Positions 51,795-59,873 of a stretch of DNA of 64,000 nt are shown here, one piece after another. The notes beneath the pieces were generated by a model. That model was not told the DNA's origin, searched no databases, and was given only the letters and a program-made list of their open reading frames with translations. The translations under genes were made by a program, and so were the position numbers. Origin of the DNA: Geomobilibacter sp964432205 (GTDB taxonomy: Bacteria > Desulfobacterota > Desulfuromonadia > Geobacterales > DSM-12255); assembly GCA_964432205.1 (NCBI GenBank), contig CAYSMK010000004.1, positions 1 through 64,000 of the forward strand, written 5' to 3'. Each line of letters opens with the position of its first letter. Positions within the stretch are counted from its first letter, which is position 1.

Positions 51795-51860
51795 TGCTAC
51801 GTTCAGCGTGCTACGTGCTGCTCAGCTCTCCTTGAACGCAGCACGCTGAACGCTGAACGT
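51795..51860. repeat. Heptamer-built inverted repeat after mlaD
   Basis: Words GTGCTAC, GTTCAGC, GTGCTAC and GTGCTGC are followed by GAACGCA, GCACGCT and GAACGCT. ACGTTCAGCGTGCT can pair with AGCACGCTGAACGCT. Same word set as at 9813-9842 and 28775-28843. Confidence 0.75.
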
Positions 51861-51874
51861 ATTGGAGTTTTGAC

Positions 51875-52738
51875 GTGTCTGACATCCTGCAGATCGCCGT
51901 TGGTACGTTCACCATGCGGCCGTACGTCTTTGCCTTCTTTGCCGCCTTTCTCCTGGCAGCGGTCCCCCATATCGGCTGGCGCCGGACCCTGGTCTTCACC
52001 GGCTGCGGGTACCTGATCTCCTTTGCCTCCGAGGTCTCCTCCATCAACACCGGCTTCCCCTACGGCTGGTACTACTACATCGACAGAACCAGCACGAAAG
52101 AGCTCTGGATCGCCGGAGTGCCGTTCTTCGACTCACTGTCCTACGTCTTTCTCTGCTACTGCAGCTATGCCACGGCCCTGTTCATCCTTTCGCCGCTCAA
52201 GGCCTGGCGCTGGCAGCTGGTCCCGCTGGAGACCCGCGCCATCCGGAGATCGTTTGCCGCGCTCTTCCTCGGCTCCCTGCTCCAGGCCTACCTGGATATC
52301 ATCATCGACCCGGTCTCGCTCCAGGGAAATCGCTGGTTCCTGGGACAGATCTACGGCTATCGGGAACAGGGATACCATTTCGGCGTTCCCCTTTCCAACT
52401 ACCTGGGATGGTGGCTGGTGAGCGCTCTCATGATCTTTGCCCTGCAGCGGCTGGCAGCCTCCGGCAAGACCACCGACAAGCCGCCGGCCGGGGTGGGGTA
52501 CTTCCCGTTCAGTACCCTCCTGGGGCCGATCCTGTACCTCTCGGTGCTCGGCTTCAACCTGACCATGGCGATGGTCATCGGCGAGATGACCATTGCGGTC
52601 ACCGGCCTGTTCATCGTCATCCTCCCGCTGGCGCTGGTCGTCACCCTGGCGCTGCGACGGGTCAACCGCTACACGAAGGATGAGCTCGCCACCCATCTCC
52701 GGGACTTTCCCTGGTCTCCGGCAGCCGGGAGGCGGTAG
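51875..52738 (+). CDS. Carotenoid biosynthesis membrane protein (CruF-like family)
   Basis: A 287-residue integral membrane protein starting with a GTG after TTGGAG. There are about seven hydrophobic segments. It has the family pattern of the carotenoid biosynthesis protein family (PF04240), including INTGFPYGWYYYID and IIDPVSLQGNRW. CruF is a carotenoid 1',2'-hydratase; exact substrate here is unknown. Its last ten residues (PWSPAAGRR) recur as a gene-end remnant at 53605-53636. Confidence 0.78.
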   Translation: MSDILQIAVGTFTMRPYVFAFFAAFLLAAVPHIGWRRTLVFTGCGYLISFASEVSSINTGFPYGWYYYIDRTSTKELWIAGVPFFDSLSYVFLCYCSYATALFILSPLKAWRWQLVPLETRAIRRSFAALFLGSLLQAYLDIIIDPVSLQGNRWFLGQIYGYREQGYHFGVPLSNYLGWWLVSALMIFALQRLAASGKTTDKPPAGVGYFPFSTLLGPILYLSVLGFNLTMAMVIGEMTIAVTGLFIVILPLALVVTLALRRVNRYTKDELATHLRDFPWSPAAGRR

Positions 52739-52896
52739 AATCTTCAGACCCCACCTCACTTCATGGCACCTCCCTGCGGTTAGCGCATCAATGCAATCGC
52801 TGCTACGCTTGGACACATTAGAATAGGAGGCGCCATACAAACCGCCAAAGCAGAATTTGTTACAAGTCAATTTGGGTAAACGCTGGCTGTGCTCGA

Positions 52897-52925
52897 TTTA
52901 CACGGGGTATACGTCATGGTATAAG
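52897..52925 (+). promoter_or_regulatory. Promoter for the Uma2-family gene
   Basis: TTTACA (52897-52902), a 17-bp spacer and TATAAG (52920-52925), 42 bases before the start codon. Confidence 0.6.
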
Positions 52926-52967
52926 CAAGGAAGAGCGTTGCGGTACTCGGCGAACAAGGGAGGAGCT

Positions 52968-53555
52968 ATGGGTTCGACGGCAAGGAGAATGGGCAACGGT
53001 TTTACCTATGCGGATTACCTGGCCTGGCCCGACGATGAACAGTGGGAAATCATCAACGGCGAGACATATGCCATGACCCCGGCCCCGACCCTGCGGCATC
53101 AGAAGATTGCCGGGAATCTTTTCTCGGGGTTTGCCGCCTTTCTGAAAGGGAAATCATGTATCCCCTTCTACGCCCCTACCGACGTTATCCTGGATGACAG
53201 CAACGTAGTCCAGCCGGACATCCTTGTTGTCTGTGACAAAGAGAAGATGACCGAGGCAAACGTCAGGGGGGCGCCCGACCTGGTGGTGGAGATCCTTTCC
53301 CCTTCGACGGGGCTGAAGGATAAGCGGGAGAAAAAGGCCCTTTACGAGCGCTTCGGCGTGCGCGAATATCTGGTCGTCGATCCGGAGTATGAAATGGTGG
53401 AACGTTTCGTCCTCGTCGACGGCCGTTATGATCGCGAGGAGGTCTTCGGGTGGGCGGAGACCCTTCCCGTGGCCACATTCCCCGGTCTCTCGTTCAACCT
53501 GTGGGAGATCTTCGACAAGGAGGCCCCGCCCCCTCCCCCCGATCTCTCCGTATGA
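52968..53555 (+). CDS. Uma2 family (DUF820) endonuclease-fold protein
   Basis: A 195-residue Uma2 protein. Its PD-(D/E)xK-like site is visible in DVILDDSNVVQPDILVVCD, DLVVEILSPSTGLKD and REYLVVDPE. Uma2 families expand in cyanobacteria and some deltaproteobacteria; function is unknown. The ATG has AAGGGAGGAGCT. It is an accessory gene inserted between the carotenoid gene and its displaced 3' end. Confidence 0.85.
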   Translation: MGSTARRMGNGFTYADYLAWPDDEQWEIINGETYAMTPAPTLRHQKIAGNLFSGFAAFLKGKSCIPFYAPTDVILDDSNVVQPDILVVCDKEKMTEANVRGAPDLVVEILSPSTGLKDKREKKALYERFGVREYLVVDPEYEMVERFVLVDGRYDREEVFGWAETLPVATFPGLSFNLWEIFDKEAPPPPPDLSV

Positions 53556-53604
53556 CGAAAAGGCCCGTTTTCTAACATGCCAAGTCAAGCCCGACCCGAC
53601 CCTG

Positions 53605-53636
53605 CCTCCTGGTCTCCGGCCGCGGGCAGACGGTAG
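53605..53636 (+). pseudogene. Remnant of the carotenoid gene 3' end
   Basis: Matches 52707-52738 in the codons for WSPAAGRR plus the TAG stop (CTGGTCTCCGGC followed by G-rich and CGGTAG). It is separated from the intact gene by the Uma2 insert. A short match, so moderate confidence. Confidence 0.6.
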
Positions 53637-53658
53637 GCAAGACCATCATCGCGGATAT

Positions 53659-53693
53659 AAAAAGGCCCGCAGGCAATGCCGGCGGGCCTTTTT
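53659..53693. terminator. Terminator after the Uma2 / remnant segment
   Basis: GGCCCGC pairs with GCGGGCC with A and T runs on either side; bidirectional. Confidence 0.85.
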
Positions 53694-53721
53694 ACTATGT
53701 CGTGTCATCAACTGGCCGTTG

Positions 53722-53949
53722 TTAGCCGAAACAGGCGCGCTTGAGCGATAGGGTAGCGCGGTATTCGTTTCGTGCTTCATCCATCCGCCCAAGCTCAGCA
53801 TATGTCTTGCCGAGATTGAAATGCGCCTCGACAAAATCCGGTTTTCGCCTGACCGCGTTCAGATACTCGCTCATCGCTTCTTCTGCACGTCCTGTTCGCT
53901 TATACAGATTACCAAGATTATTCCGTGCAGCTACGTTGTCAGGGCTCAA
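53722..53949 (-). pseudogene. Broken TPR gene, 3' fragment
   Basis: A 75-residue frame with two TPR units that closely matches the C-terminal TPRs of the protein at 56669-58657 (NNLGNLYKRTGRAEEAMSEY and RRKPDFVEAHFNLG). It lacks the membrane domain and earlier TPRs. Its 5' end falls in an 80-bp direct repeat whose second copy lies at 56528-56607, so it is probably what remains of a tandem paralogue. Confidence 0.8.
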
Positions 53950-54002
53950 TTACCATGGTTCTCGACAGCAAATAAAGAGTCAATAGAAAAATAGATAACT
54001 GC
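53923..54002. repeat. 80-bp direct repeat, copy A
   Basis: 79 of 80 bases match 56528-56607 in the same orientation. The first 20 bases are coding sequence of the TPR family (PDNVAAR). It bounds the insert with a beta-helix gene and a RAYT. A CCTCTTGATTC segment is repeated just after this copy. Confidence 0.9.
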
Positions 54003-54087
54003 CCCTCTTGATTCTCCCTAACTGCGTCCCTCTTGATTCTCCCAAATGTCAAAGTTGATACTGAAAGAAGCCCTGGGCAAACAAGAA

Positions 54088-54109
54088 AAGGCCCGCCGAA
54101 GCGGGCCTT
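54088..54109 (-). terminator. Terminator after beta-helix gene 1
   Basis: GGCCCGC pairs with GCGGGCC around a CGAA loop, with TTTTC on the minus-strand 3' side, 12 bases past the gene. Confidence 0.85.
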
Positions 54110-54119
54110 AAGAAATAAA

Positions 54120-55106
54120 TCACTGATTGGCAATCGGGCTGAAGTTTTCGTCGTAGTTGTTGATCAGCTTAGCCGCGGAAGCGTTGCCGCCGATGGCGGC
54201 AGAGCCACCCTGTATCAGAGTGTTTGCTACTTTTACGCTATATGGTGTTCCATTTCCATCTTGGCCAACGTTGATGCTAATGTTACTCAAACCACCAACT
54301 GTCCCTACAATCGTCGAATTCGTTATCGTCAAGTTGCATGCTTCGCCGTTCACGCCGTACACGTAAGGCGCCCGTCCCTCAACGTGACTGTTGGAAACTA
54401 TCGCCGTTCCAGGTGTGCCCTCAAGTCCAAACGAACAGTTGATGACGTCAACGGCGCCCGCAAGCTCAATACCCAACAGCTTGGAGTTATTCACGGTCAC
54501 GACTGCGCCTTGAACGGCTCGTACGGGTGAAGACTGATGTCCGTTGTTGCTTGCCTCGATGTTGGAGCGCTCGATGGTAAGCTGGCCCGATGGACCGAAG
54601 ACACAAGCGCCGATGTTATGATGGTTGGAGCCGGCCACATTCGTTTTGATCCCCTCGGCAGTCGCTTTGGCGTTATTGAGACCGACAGCATATACCAGTA
54701 CACCGGAGTCCGTGATGACATTGTTTACGGTGACATTCTTCAACACGGAGTTATCAGCCATTGTTACCGTTGCTGCCGAGCAGCTATCGGTAGGATCATC
54801 TATTGACGAGGTGATGATCGTGTCTTCAGCGCCGCTTCCCTCCAGAGTCACATATTGTTTCATCTGCAGCGATGCGGTGCCTAGGTCATAAACGCCGGGC
54901 ATGACTTTCACTACATAGGGATTGGTTGCAGAGGCATTAGTAATGGAATTAATCGCGGACTGGATGTTGCCATATATCCGTCCAGTGGTATCTGTGTTGC
55001 TCTTCTGTACGATCCTGACGTTGGTCGGCACGTTCCAGGCGGCGGCAAACGAGCATACCGGAACGGCAAGCATCACGGCTGTTGCGAGCACTACTGACTT
55101 CTTCAT
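54120..55106 (-). CDS. Secreted right-handed beta-helix protein 1
   Basis: A 328-residue exported protein (signal peptide MKKSVVLATAVMLAVPVCSFA). The body shows beta-helix-type repeats rich in V/I/N/T/S (for example VMPGVYDLGTASLQMKQYVTLEGSGAEDT), as in pectate-lyase-like and surface proteins. It ends DENFSPIANQ. It is paralogous to the protein at 61813-63126, which has a matching PGIYDLAGGALLTQPYVDVEGSG. The ATG has GAGGAGGAAG upstream. Function unknown; a cell-surface or adhesin role is an inference. Confidence 0.82.
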   Translation of the reverse strand: MKKSVVLATAVMLAVPVCSFAAAWNVPTNVRIVQKSNTDTTGRIYGNIQSAINSITNASATNPYVVKVMPGVYDLGTASLQMKQYVTLEGSGAEDTIITSSIDDPTDSCSAATVTMADNSVLKNVTVNNVITDSGVLVYAVGLNNAKATAEGIKTNVAGSNHHNIGACVFGPSGQLTIERSNIEASNNGHQSSPVRAVQGAVVTVNNSKLLGIELAGAVDVINCSFGLEGTPGTAIVSNSHVEGRAPYVYGVNGEACNLTITNSTIVGTVGGLSNISINVGQDGNGTPYSVKVANTLIQGGSAAIGGNASAAKLINNYDENFSPIANQ

Positions 55107-55295
55107 AAACTTCCTCCTCAATGATAAATGTCATGCGTGAGATCGCATGAAAATTGGTTATGATGCGTACTGCTGCCTGCCGGCGGCATCCACCAGCAGC
55201 ACAATCTCTTTCGACGGAGTGCCCCAGTTGCGGCTTCATCACAGGGAGAGATTCAGCGGTCACATAAGTTCTCAAGTGAAAACTAAGGAGAGCAT

Positions 55296-55370
55296 TTTAT
55301 ACATGAGAACGATTAGACAAGTAAATCAGCCGGAAGGAGTATTTTCGGAGTATATGGAGGGTGAGAAGCG
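55296..55370 (-). promoter_or_regulatory. Shared promoter block of beta-helix gene 1
   Basis: 75 bases nearly identical to 63228-63302 upstream of beta-helix gene 2. On the minus strand it holds -35 TTTACT (55320-55325), an 18-bp spacer and -10 TATAAA (55296-55301). Upstream is a direct repeat ATACTCC that could be an activator site. The leader to the start codon is about 185 bases here. Confidence 0.7.
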
Positions 55371-55387
55371 AGAGGGAGCATTCGGGG

Positions 55388-56344
55388 TCAAGCCTGACAT
55401 TCGGATATTTGCAGACCGCTCTCTCCCAATTGGGCTGCCAAGTCATTAACGATTTCGCTGCCTTTTTCATCCGTTGTCACTCGCTGGGCGGACTTCACGA
55501 GCGCAGACAGATCACGTTCCAGCAGTTTCGCCAAGTCGGTTAACCGCAGGTGCGGGGACACCTGCACTATGGCCGCTGCAATTGCCCTTGCTTCGGTCAT
55601 CGGTCGAACCTTCCCCGCGGCCCGAAGCTTTTCCGGAGTAATTCTAAAGCGGGCGCAGACCGCGCCGATGACCTCGTCCAGTGAGTATTCCCGCTTTCCC
55701 TTTTGATTCACCTTGACCAGAATCTCCTCGGTGAAACGATTGTCCCCGAGTAATCGCCCTTCACAGGTTCCGCTGTGGAACTCCCCGCGTCTGCCTTCTC
55801 CCGATCCGGCAAGCACGAACGATGCATATGCCTTTCGAGCCTGCCCGGTCCTTGGCGAAAGCATCGCCAGCACGGTTTCAGTGGTGAGCCAGGGTATCAG
55901 TTCGGTGCCGAGATAACCACGGTGCCCGCTCCACGGGTAATCCTCCGGAGCTGCCGACGCGTTGGCCCGCACCGGGTTAAGGTGGACATACCGCACAAGT
56001 TCCAGCAGGTAGGTGTCGGCGTCAACGAGGATGGCTTTGTAGCGCCCCTGGAACAGGTGGCCGGTGCGGTTCCGTGTGTAGTTGATCCATTTCGTGTAGC
56101 GTTGCGATATGTTCTGCATGATCCGGGAGAGCGGAACATCGTCCACCTGCACCACAAGATGCAGGTGGTTACGCATCAGACAGAAGGCATGAATCCGGCA
56201 ACGGAACTTCTCGACAGCGTACTGGATGATCAGGTAGAGGCGACAACTGTCGCGGTCGGCGAAGAAGATTGGTTCGCCGGCATTGCCGCGAAGAATGACA
56301 TGATAAAATGCACCGGGAAAATGGATGCGTTGCTTACGGGCCAT
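55388..56344 (-). CDS. REP-associated tyrosine transposase (RAYT), long form
   Basis: A 318-residue Y1-type transposase. The N-terminal 150 residues carry the HUH motif HLHLVVQ near residue 61, with FYHVILRGN and VRYVHLNPVRA. The catalytic tyrosine is expected in the region RYVHLNPVRANA. The C-terminal 120 residues form a helix-turn-helix DnaA-C-like extension (EYSLDEVIGAVCARFRI). RAYTs nick at GTAG-hairpin REP sequences. It sits inside a region bounded by 80-bp direct repeats. Confidence 0.88.
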   Translation of the reverse strand: MARKQRIHFPGAFYHVILRGNAGEPIFFADRDSCRLYLIIQYAVEKFRCRIHAFCLMRNHLHLVVQVDDVPLSRIMQNISQRYTKWINYTRNRTGHLFQGRYKAILVDADTYLLELVRYVHLNPVRANASAAPEDYPWSGHRGYLGTELIPWLTTETVLAMLSPRTGQARKAYASFVLAGSGEGRRGEFHSGTCEGRLLGDNRFTEEILVKVNQKGKREYSLDEVIGAVCARFRITPEKLRAAGKVRPMTEARAIAAAIVQVSPHLRLTDLAKLLERDLSALVKSAQRVTTDEKGSEIVNDLAAQLGESGLQISECQA

Positions 56345-56379
56345 GGGAAGGAAATAGCAGAGAATGTCCGAATGTCAAG

Positions 56380-56455
56380 CTTGACCCCATAGGTTGCCTT
56401 TGACCCCATAGGTTGCCTTTGACCCCATAGGTTGCCTTTGACCCCATAGGTTGCC
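56380..56455. repeat. Four tandem copies of a 19-bp unit upstream of the RAYT gene
   Basis: The unit TTTGACCCCATAGGTTGCC occurs four times without spacers (56380, 56399, 56418 and 56437), the first copy with one change. It begins 36 bases before the RAYT start. There are no unique spacers, so it is not a CRISPR array. Confidence 0.95.
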
Positions 56456-56527
56456 CCGATGAGTTATCACTGAATCTGAATGGATACACGGTACTTGTCT
56501 TGAAAGGATTTCGGATTGACAGGAAAA

Positions 56528-56607
56528 CCGTGCAGCTACGTTGTCAGGGCTCAATTGCCATGGTTCTCGACAGCAAATAAAGAGTCAATAGAAAAATAGA
56601 TAACTGC
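56528..56607. repeat. 80-bp direct repeat, copy A'
   Basis: Second copy of the repeat at 53923-54002, differing at one base. It lies between the RAYT region and the intact TPR gene, so recombination between the copies would delete the beta-helix gene 1 and RAYT segment. Confidence 0.9.
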
Positions 56608-56668
56608 GTCCCTCTTGATTCCCGTGATCGCCAACAGCAGGTCGAGTGAGCGGCTCAACTGGTCGTTG

Positions 56669-58657
56669 TCATTTCATGGTGATTTTTTCTAGCTGCTGCC
56701 GCGCTTGAATAAAATCCGGCTTGAGTGATAGGGTAATGCGGTATTCGTTTCGTGCTTCTTGCATACGCCCAAGACCGGCATATGTATTGCCGAGATTAAA
56801 ATGCGCCTCGGCAAAATCAGGTTTTCGCCTGATCGCATTCAGATACTCGCTCATCGCTTCTTCTACACGTCCTACTCGCTTATACATATTACCAAGATTG
56901 TTCCGTACGGCTACGTCGTCAGGGCGAAGCCTAACCACCGTCGCATATTCGTTGATGGCCTCATTGTTGAGGCCCAGTTTGGCGTAAGCAACCCCAAGAT
57001 AGAAATGGAAGTTGGCGTCGTTCGGCCTGCGCTGCAATGCCGTCTTGTATGCGACGACCGCCTTATCTGCTTGCCCCTTGGCCATGTAAGCATTGGCAAG
57101 GTTGAAGTGAATATCGCTATCTATTGAGGTCCTGGATATATATTCCAACACACGAATAGCTTGATCAACTTCTCCCACCGTCAGATAAGCAAGCCCAAGG
57201 TTGTTGTAAACGTCCGTGGAATAGGCATAATTGATCCTTATCACTTCATTGTATGAATTGATAGCATCATGAAGACGCCCGCAGTCGGCATAGGCAATGC
57301 CGAGGTTGTATCTGGGAAGTGGTTTGTTAGGGCTCTTCCTTACAATATCTTCCCATAGTTTCACGCTGTCTTTCCAAACATAATTTCGTGCATAAGCTGT
57401 GACTGAAAAAATTACAACCAAAAGAAACATGAATAATGTCATTATCTTTCTGGTTTGCAGAAACCGCTTACCCAAACGCAAAAACATAAGCATGATGCAT
57501 ATTGTCATTGCCAGGAAGAAACCTATAGAAGGCAGATACATCCGGTGTTCAAATATTACGTCCTTTATCGGTATGACACTGGATTCAGGAGCAGCGGTTA
57601 TGAAAAACCAGAATATTCCGCATGAAGAAAGTCGATACCAGGGACTGCTTTCCAGATTCTGATCACGCGAAATTCGGAATAGCCATATTCCTATCGATAA
57701 AATTGAGAGCAGGAACAGAAATGATAATACTACCTCTGGAACAAGGAAAGAACGATATATGGGGTAGTCATAATCAACATTCTGGTTAACTGGGAATACC
57801 AACAATCTCAAGTAGGTTACAATTACCCTGAACTGGGTGTAAAGATAATTGTCCCAGGTCATAATATTGATGTTAGCCCCGGACATATTCGAAGCGGCTA
57901 CGCTCATGCTTAAAGGAATGATGCAGATAGTAAGAGCATATGGAATCAGATGAAGTAACCGTCTTATGGTGGTTCCTTCGAAAAAAGTGAATTCGTATAA
58001 CCCGATCATTAACGGCAGAAGAAGCGAAAACTCCTTTGTTTTCATTGCAAGAATTGTAGATATCAACGAAACCGCATAGAAGAGATATCTCCTGATGGAG
58101 GCACTGTCATCAAGCCTAAAACGTATGTAGGCAAGCAGTGACAACAGATAGAACAGGGCGGCGAGAGAGGCGAATCTCTGAACAATAAAGGTGACAGCCT
58201 GAGTCTGTATCGGGTGAACAGCAAACAGGAGAGAGGTGAACAGAGCAACAAAGTTACGTGAGTCGGCAGAGAAGGCGGCTGTATTCCTGTTTTGGAAGCA
58301 GGGGGTTCGAAATGTGGATTGCAGTATCAAATACAAAAGTACTGAATTAAGTATATGAATAAGGATATTTACAAGATGGTACCCTGTTACGTCGAGTCCA
58401 TGGACCGCATAATTGGCGGCAAAGCTCAGGTATCCGACGTACCTGGTGTTCAAGATAGAGCGTACCGAGTCTAAAATCTCCAGCTTTTCGAATTGAGCGG
58501 TATCAAAGAAGTAGTGAATATTTCTGATGGCAGGATTATCTACAATGTTTCCGGTATCATCAAACTCAAAGGGTGCAGTAAGGGTGTTGGAATAAATCAG
58601 AACGATGACAAAAGCTAGTAGTGCGATATGAACAAAAGATCTGTTCAAGAAATGCAT
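56669..58657 (-). CDS. TMTC-like membrane protein with C-terminal TPRs
   Basis: A 662-residue protein. The N-terminal 400 residues have about ten membrane segments, and an early loop carries FDDTGNIVDNPAIRN, the GT-C type acidic motif. Residues 430-660 carry six TPR units. This is the layout of TMTC proteins, O-mannosyltransferases in animals, and of bacterial relatives. It would sit in the inner membrane and could transfer sugar to exported proteins. A broken paralogue lies at 53722-53949. Confidence 0.82.
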   Translation of the reverse strand: MHFLNRSFVHIALLAFVIVLIYSNTLTAPFEFDDTGNIVDNPAIRNIHYFFDTAQFEKLEILDSVRSILNTRYVGYLSFAANYAVHGLDVTGYHLVNILIHILNSVLLYLILQSTFRTPCFQNRNTAAFSADSRNFVALFTSLLFAVHPIQTQAVTFIVQRFASLAALFYLLSLLAYIRFRLDDSASIRRYLFYAVSLISTILAMKTKEFSLLLPLMIGLYEFTFFEGTTIRRLLHLIPYALTICIIPLSMSVAASNMSGANINIMTWDNYLYTQFRVIVTYLRLLVFPVNQNVDYDYPIYRSFLVPEVVLSFLFLLSILSIGIWLFRISRDQNLESSPWYRLSSCGIFWFFITAAPESSVIPIKDVIFEHRMYLPSIGFFLAMTICIMLMFLRLGKRFLQTRKIMTLFMFLLVVIFSVTAYARNYVWKDSVKLWEDIVRKSPNKPLPRYNLGIAYADCGRLHDAINSYNEVIRINYAYSTDVYNNLGLAYLTVGEVDQAIRVLEYISRTSIDSDIHFNLANAYMAKGQADKAVVAYKTALQRRPNDANFHFYLGVAYAKLGLNNEAINEYATVVRLRPDDVAVRNNLGNMYKRVGRVEEAMSEYLNAIRRKPDFAEAHFNLGNTYAGLGRMQEARNEYRITLSLKPDFIQARQQLEKITMK

Positions 58658-58768
58658 GCTGACTGATCTCCTAGGTTAAGGCGCATGAGTGATCGCCAGA
58701 AAGTGAACGGCGGGTCGATTGAAAAAACGCATGGTGTTACAATTCAGGTGTTAAGATTACGTGCGCGG

Positions 58769-59842
58769 CTACTCGCGGCCTTCAACGCCAACGGTCGCGA
58801 GTTTAGGTGAAAAGATATAATCTCTCTGCATGGTGAAGCTTATGACGAACAAGAGCGTTTCCACCGCAATTTTGGCCGTGATCACACCAACAGACAACTG
58901 CTCAGTGACAACCAGTATGAGTTTATAGGTAACGAGCCCCATGACCGTTGCAAAAAGATAATATTTGATGAACGTGGCTCGCAACCGTTCGGTATGGTGG
59001 AAGACGTAGTTCCGATTGAGGACAAAGTTGACGAAGGGGCCGACGATGTAACGCCCCACAAAGAGGCTTAGAAGAATACTGGACGTAAGCTTGTAACAGA
59101 TCGTGAACAAGATGAAATCCAGTACGCTTGCAGAGAGGGACGAAGCGACAAAACGCAACAACAGGAAATATATTTTCATCGAATCCAGCAATGGGTTGAA
59201 GTGGGAAGATCTGTTGTTTTCAATGTACACGGTAGTAATCGACTCTTGCAGAATCGGCAATCCATGCGACTTGGCGGCGATCAGCATGTTCGTTTCAAAC
59301 TCGTACCCTTCACCTCCCAATCGGAGCAGTGCGGGAATGAGACTCGTTGGAATTCCTCGCAGCCCCGTCTGGGTATCGGCCAGATACTTGCCGATAAGTA
59401 GGAAGAAGATGCCCCTGGTTATTACATTTCCCAGTCTGCTGCGCAAAGGCACCTGGCTATCGAATTCCCTGACTCCGAGAATCAGGCTTTCCGGGTTGTC
59501 GAGCAGCATCCGTGCGACCCGCATGACATCGGCGACGAGATGTTGACCGTCGGCATCGCAGGTCACTACGCCGCATGTTTCCGGTTGATGTGTGAGCAGG
59601 TGATTGAGCCCGGTCTTTATCGCCCTCCCTTTGCCGAGGTTTACGGCGTGCCGCACCAGTCGGCAGGGAGTCAGCCTTTCTATTTCCGAGAAAATCGGCC
59701 CGCAGGTTACCGGACTACCGTCATCTATGACAATTATCGAAGTGAATCCGGAGGCGATAAGATCGTCGATTAAATGCAACAGGCGGTTGTCGGGCTTATA
59801 GGCGGGGATCAGGATCGCAATCTGTCTGATAGGGAACTCCAT
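58769..59842 (-). CDS. Glycosyltransferase family 2 fused to a GtrA-like domain
   Basis: A 357-residue protein. Residues 1-220 form a GT2 domain (IAILIPAYKPDNRLL, IIVIDDGSP, TCDADGQH), of the dolichyl-phosphate or polyprenyl-phosphate sugar type. Residues 230-345 are four membrane helices of the GtrA type (FVASSLSASVLDFILF, KYYLFATVMGLVTYKL). Such fusions make lipid-linked sugars and flip them. An ATG 26 codons upstream overlaps the radical SAM gene; the start used is MEFPIRQIAIL. Confidence 0.85.
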   Translation of the reverse strand: MEFPIRQIAILIPAYKPDNRLLHLIDDLIASGFTSIIVIDDGSPVTCGPIFSEIERLTPCRLVRHAVNLGKGRAIKTGLNHLLTHQPETCGVVTCDADGQHLVADVMRVARMLLDNPESLILGVREFDSQVPLRSRLGNVITRGIFFLLIGKYLADTQTGLRGIPTSLIPALLRLGGEGYEFETNMLIAAKSHGLPILQESITTVYIENNRSSHFNPLLDSMKIYFLLLRFVASSLSASVLDFILFTICYKLTSSILLSLFVGRYIVGPFVNFVLNRNYVFHHTERLRATFIKYYLFATVMGLVTYKLILVVTEQLSVGVITAKIAVETLLFVISFTMQRDYIFSPKLATVGVEGRE

Positions 59843-59873
59843 CGGCAACACACTCAGGGATGGTACTGCCCGT

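Noticed and set aside
56380..56455. Possible CRISPR array
   Set aside because: Units are directly tandem with no spacers, and there are no cas genes in the window.
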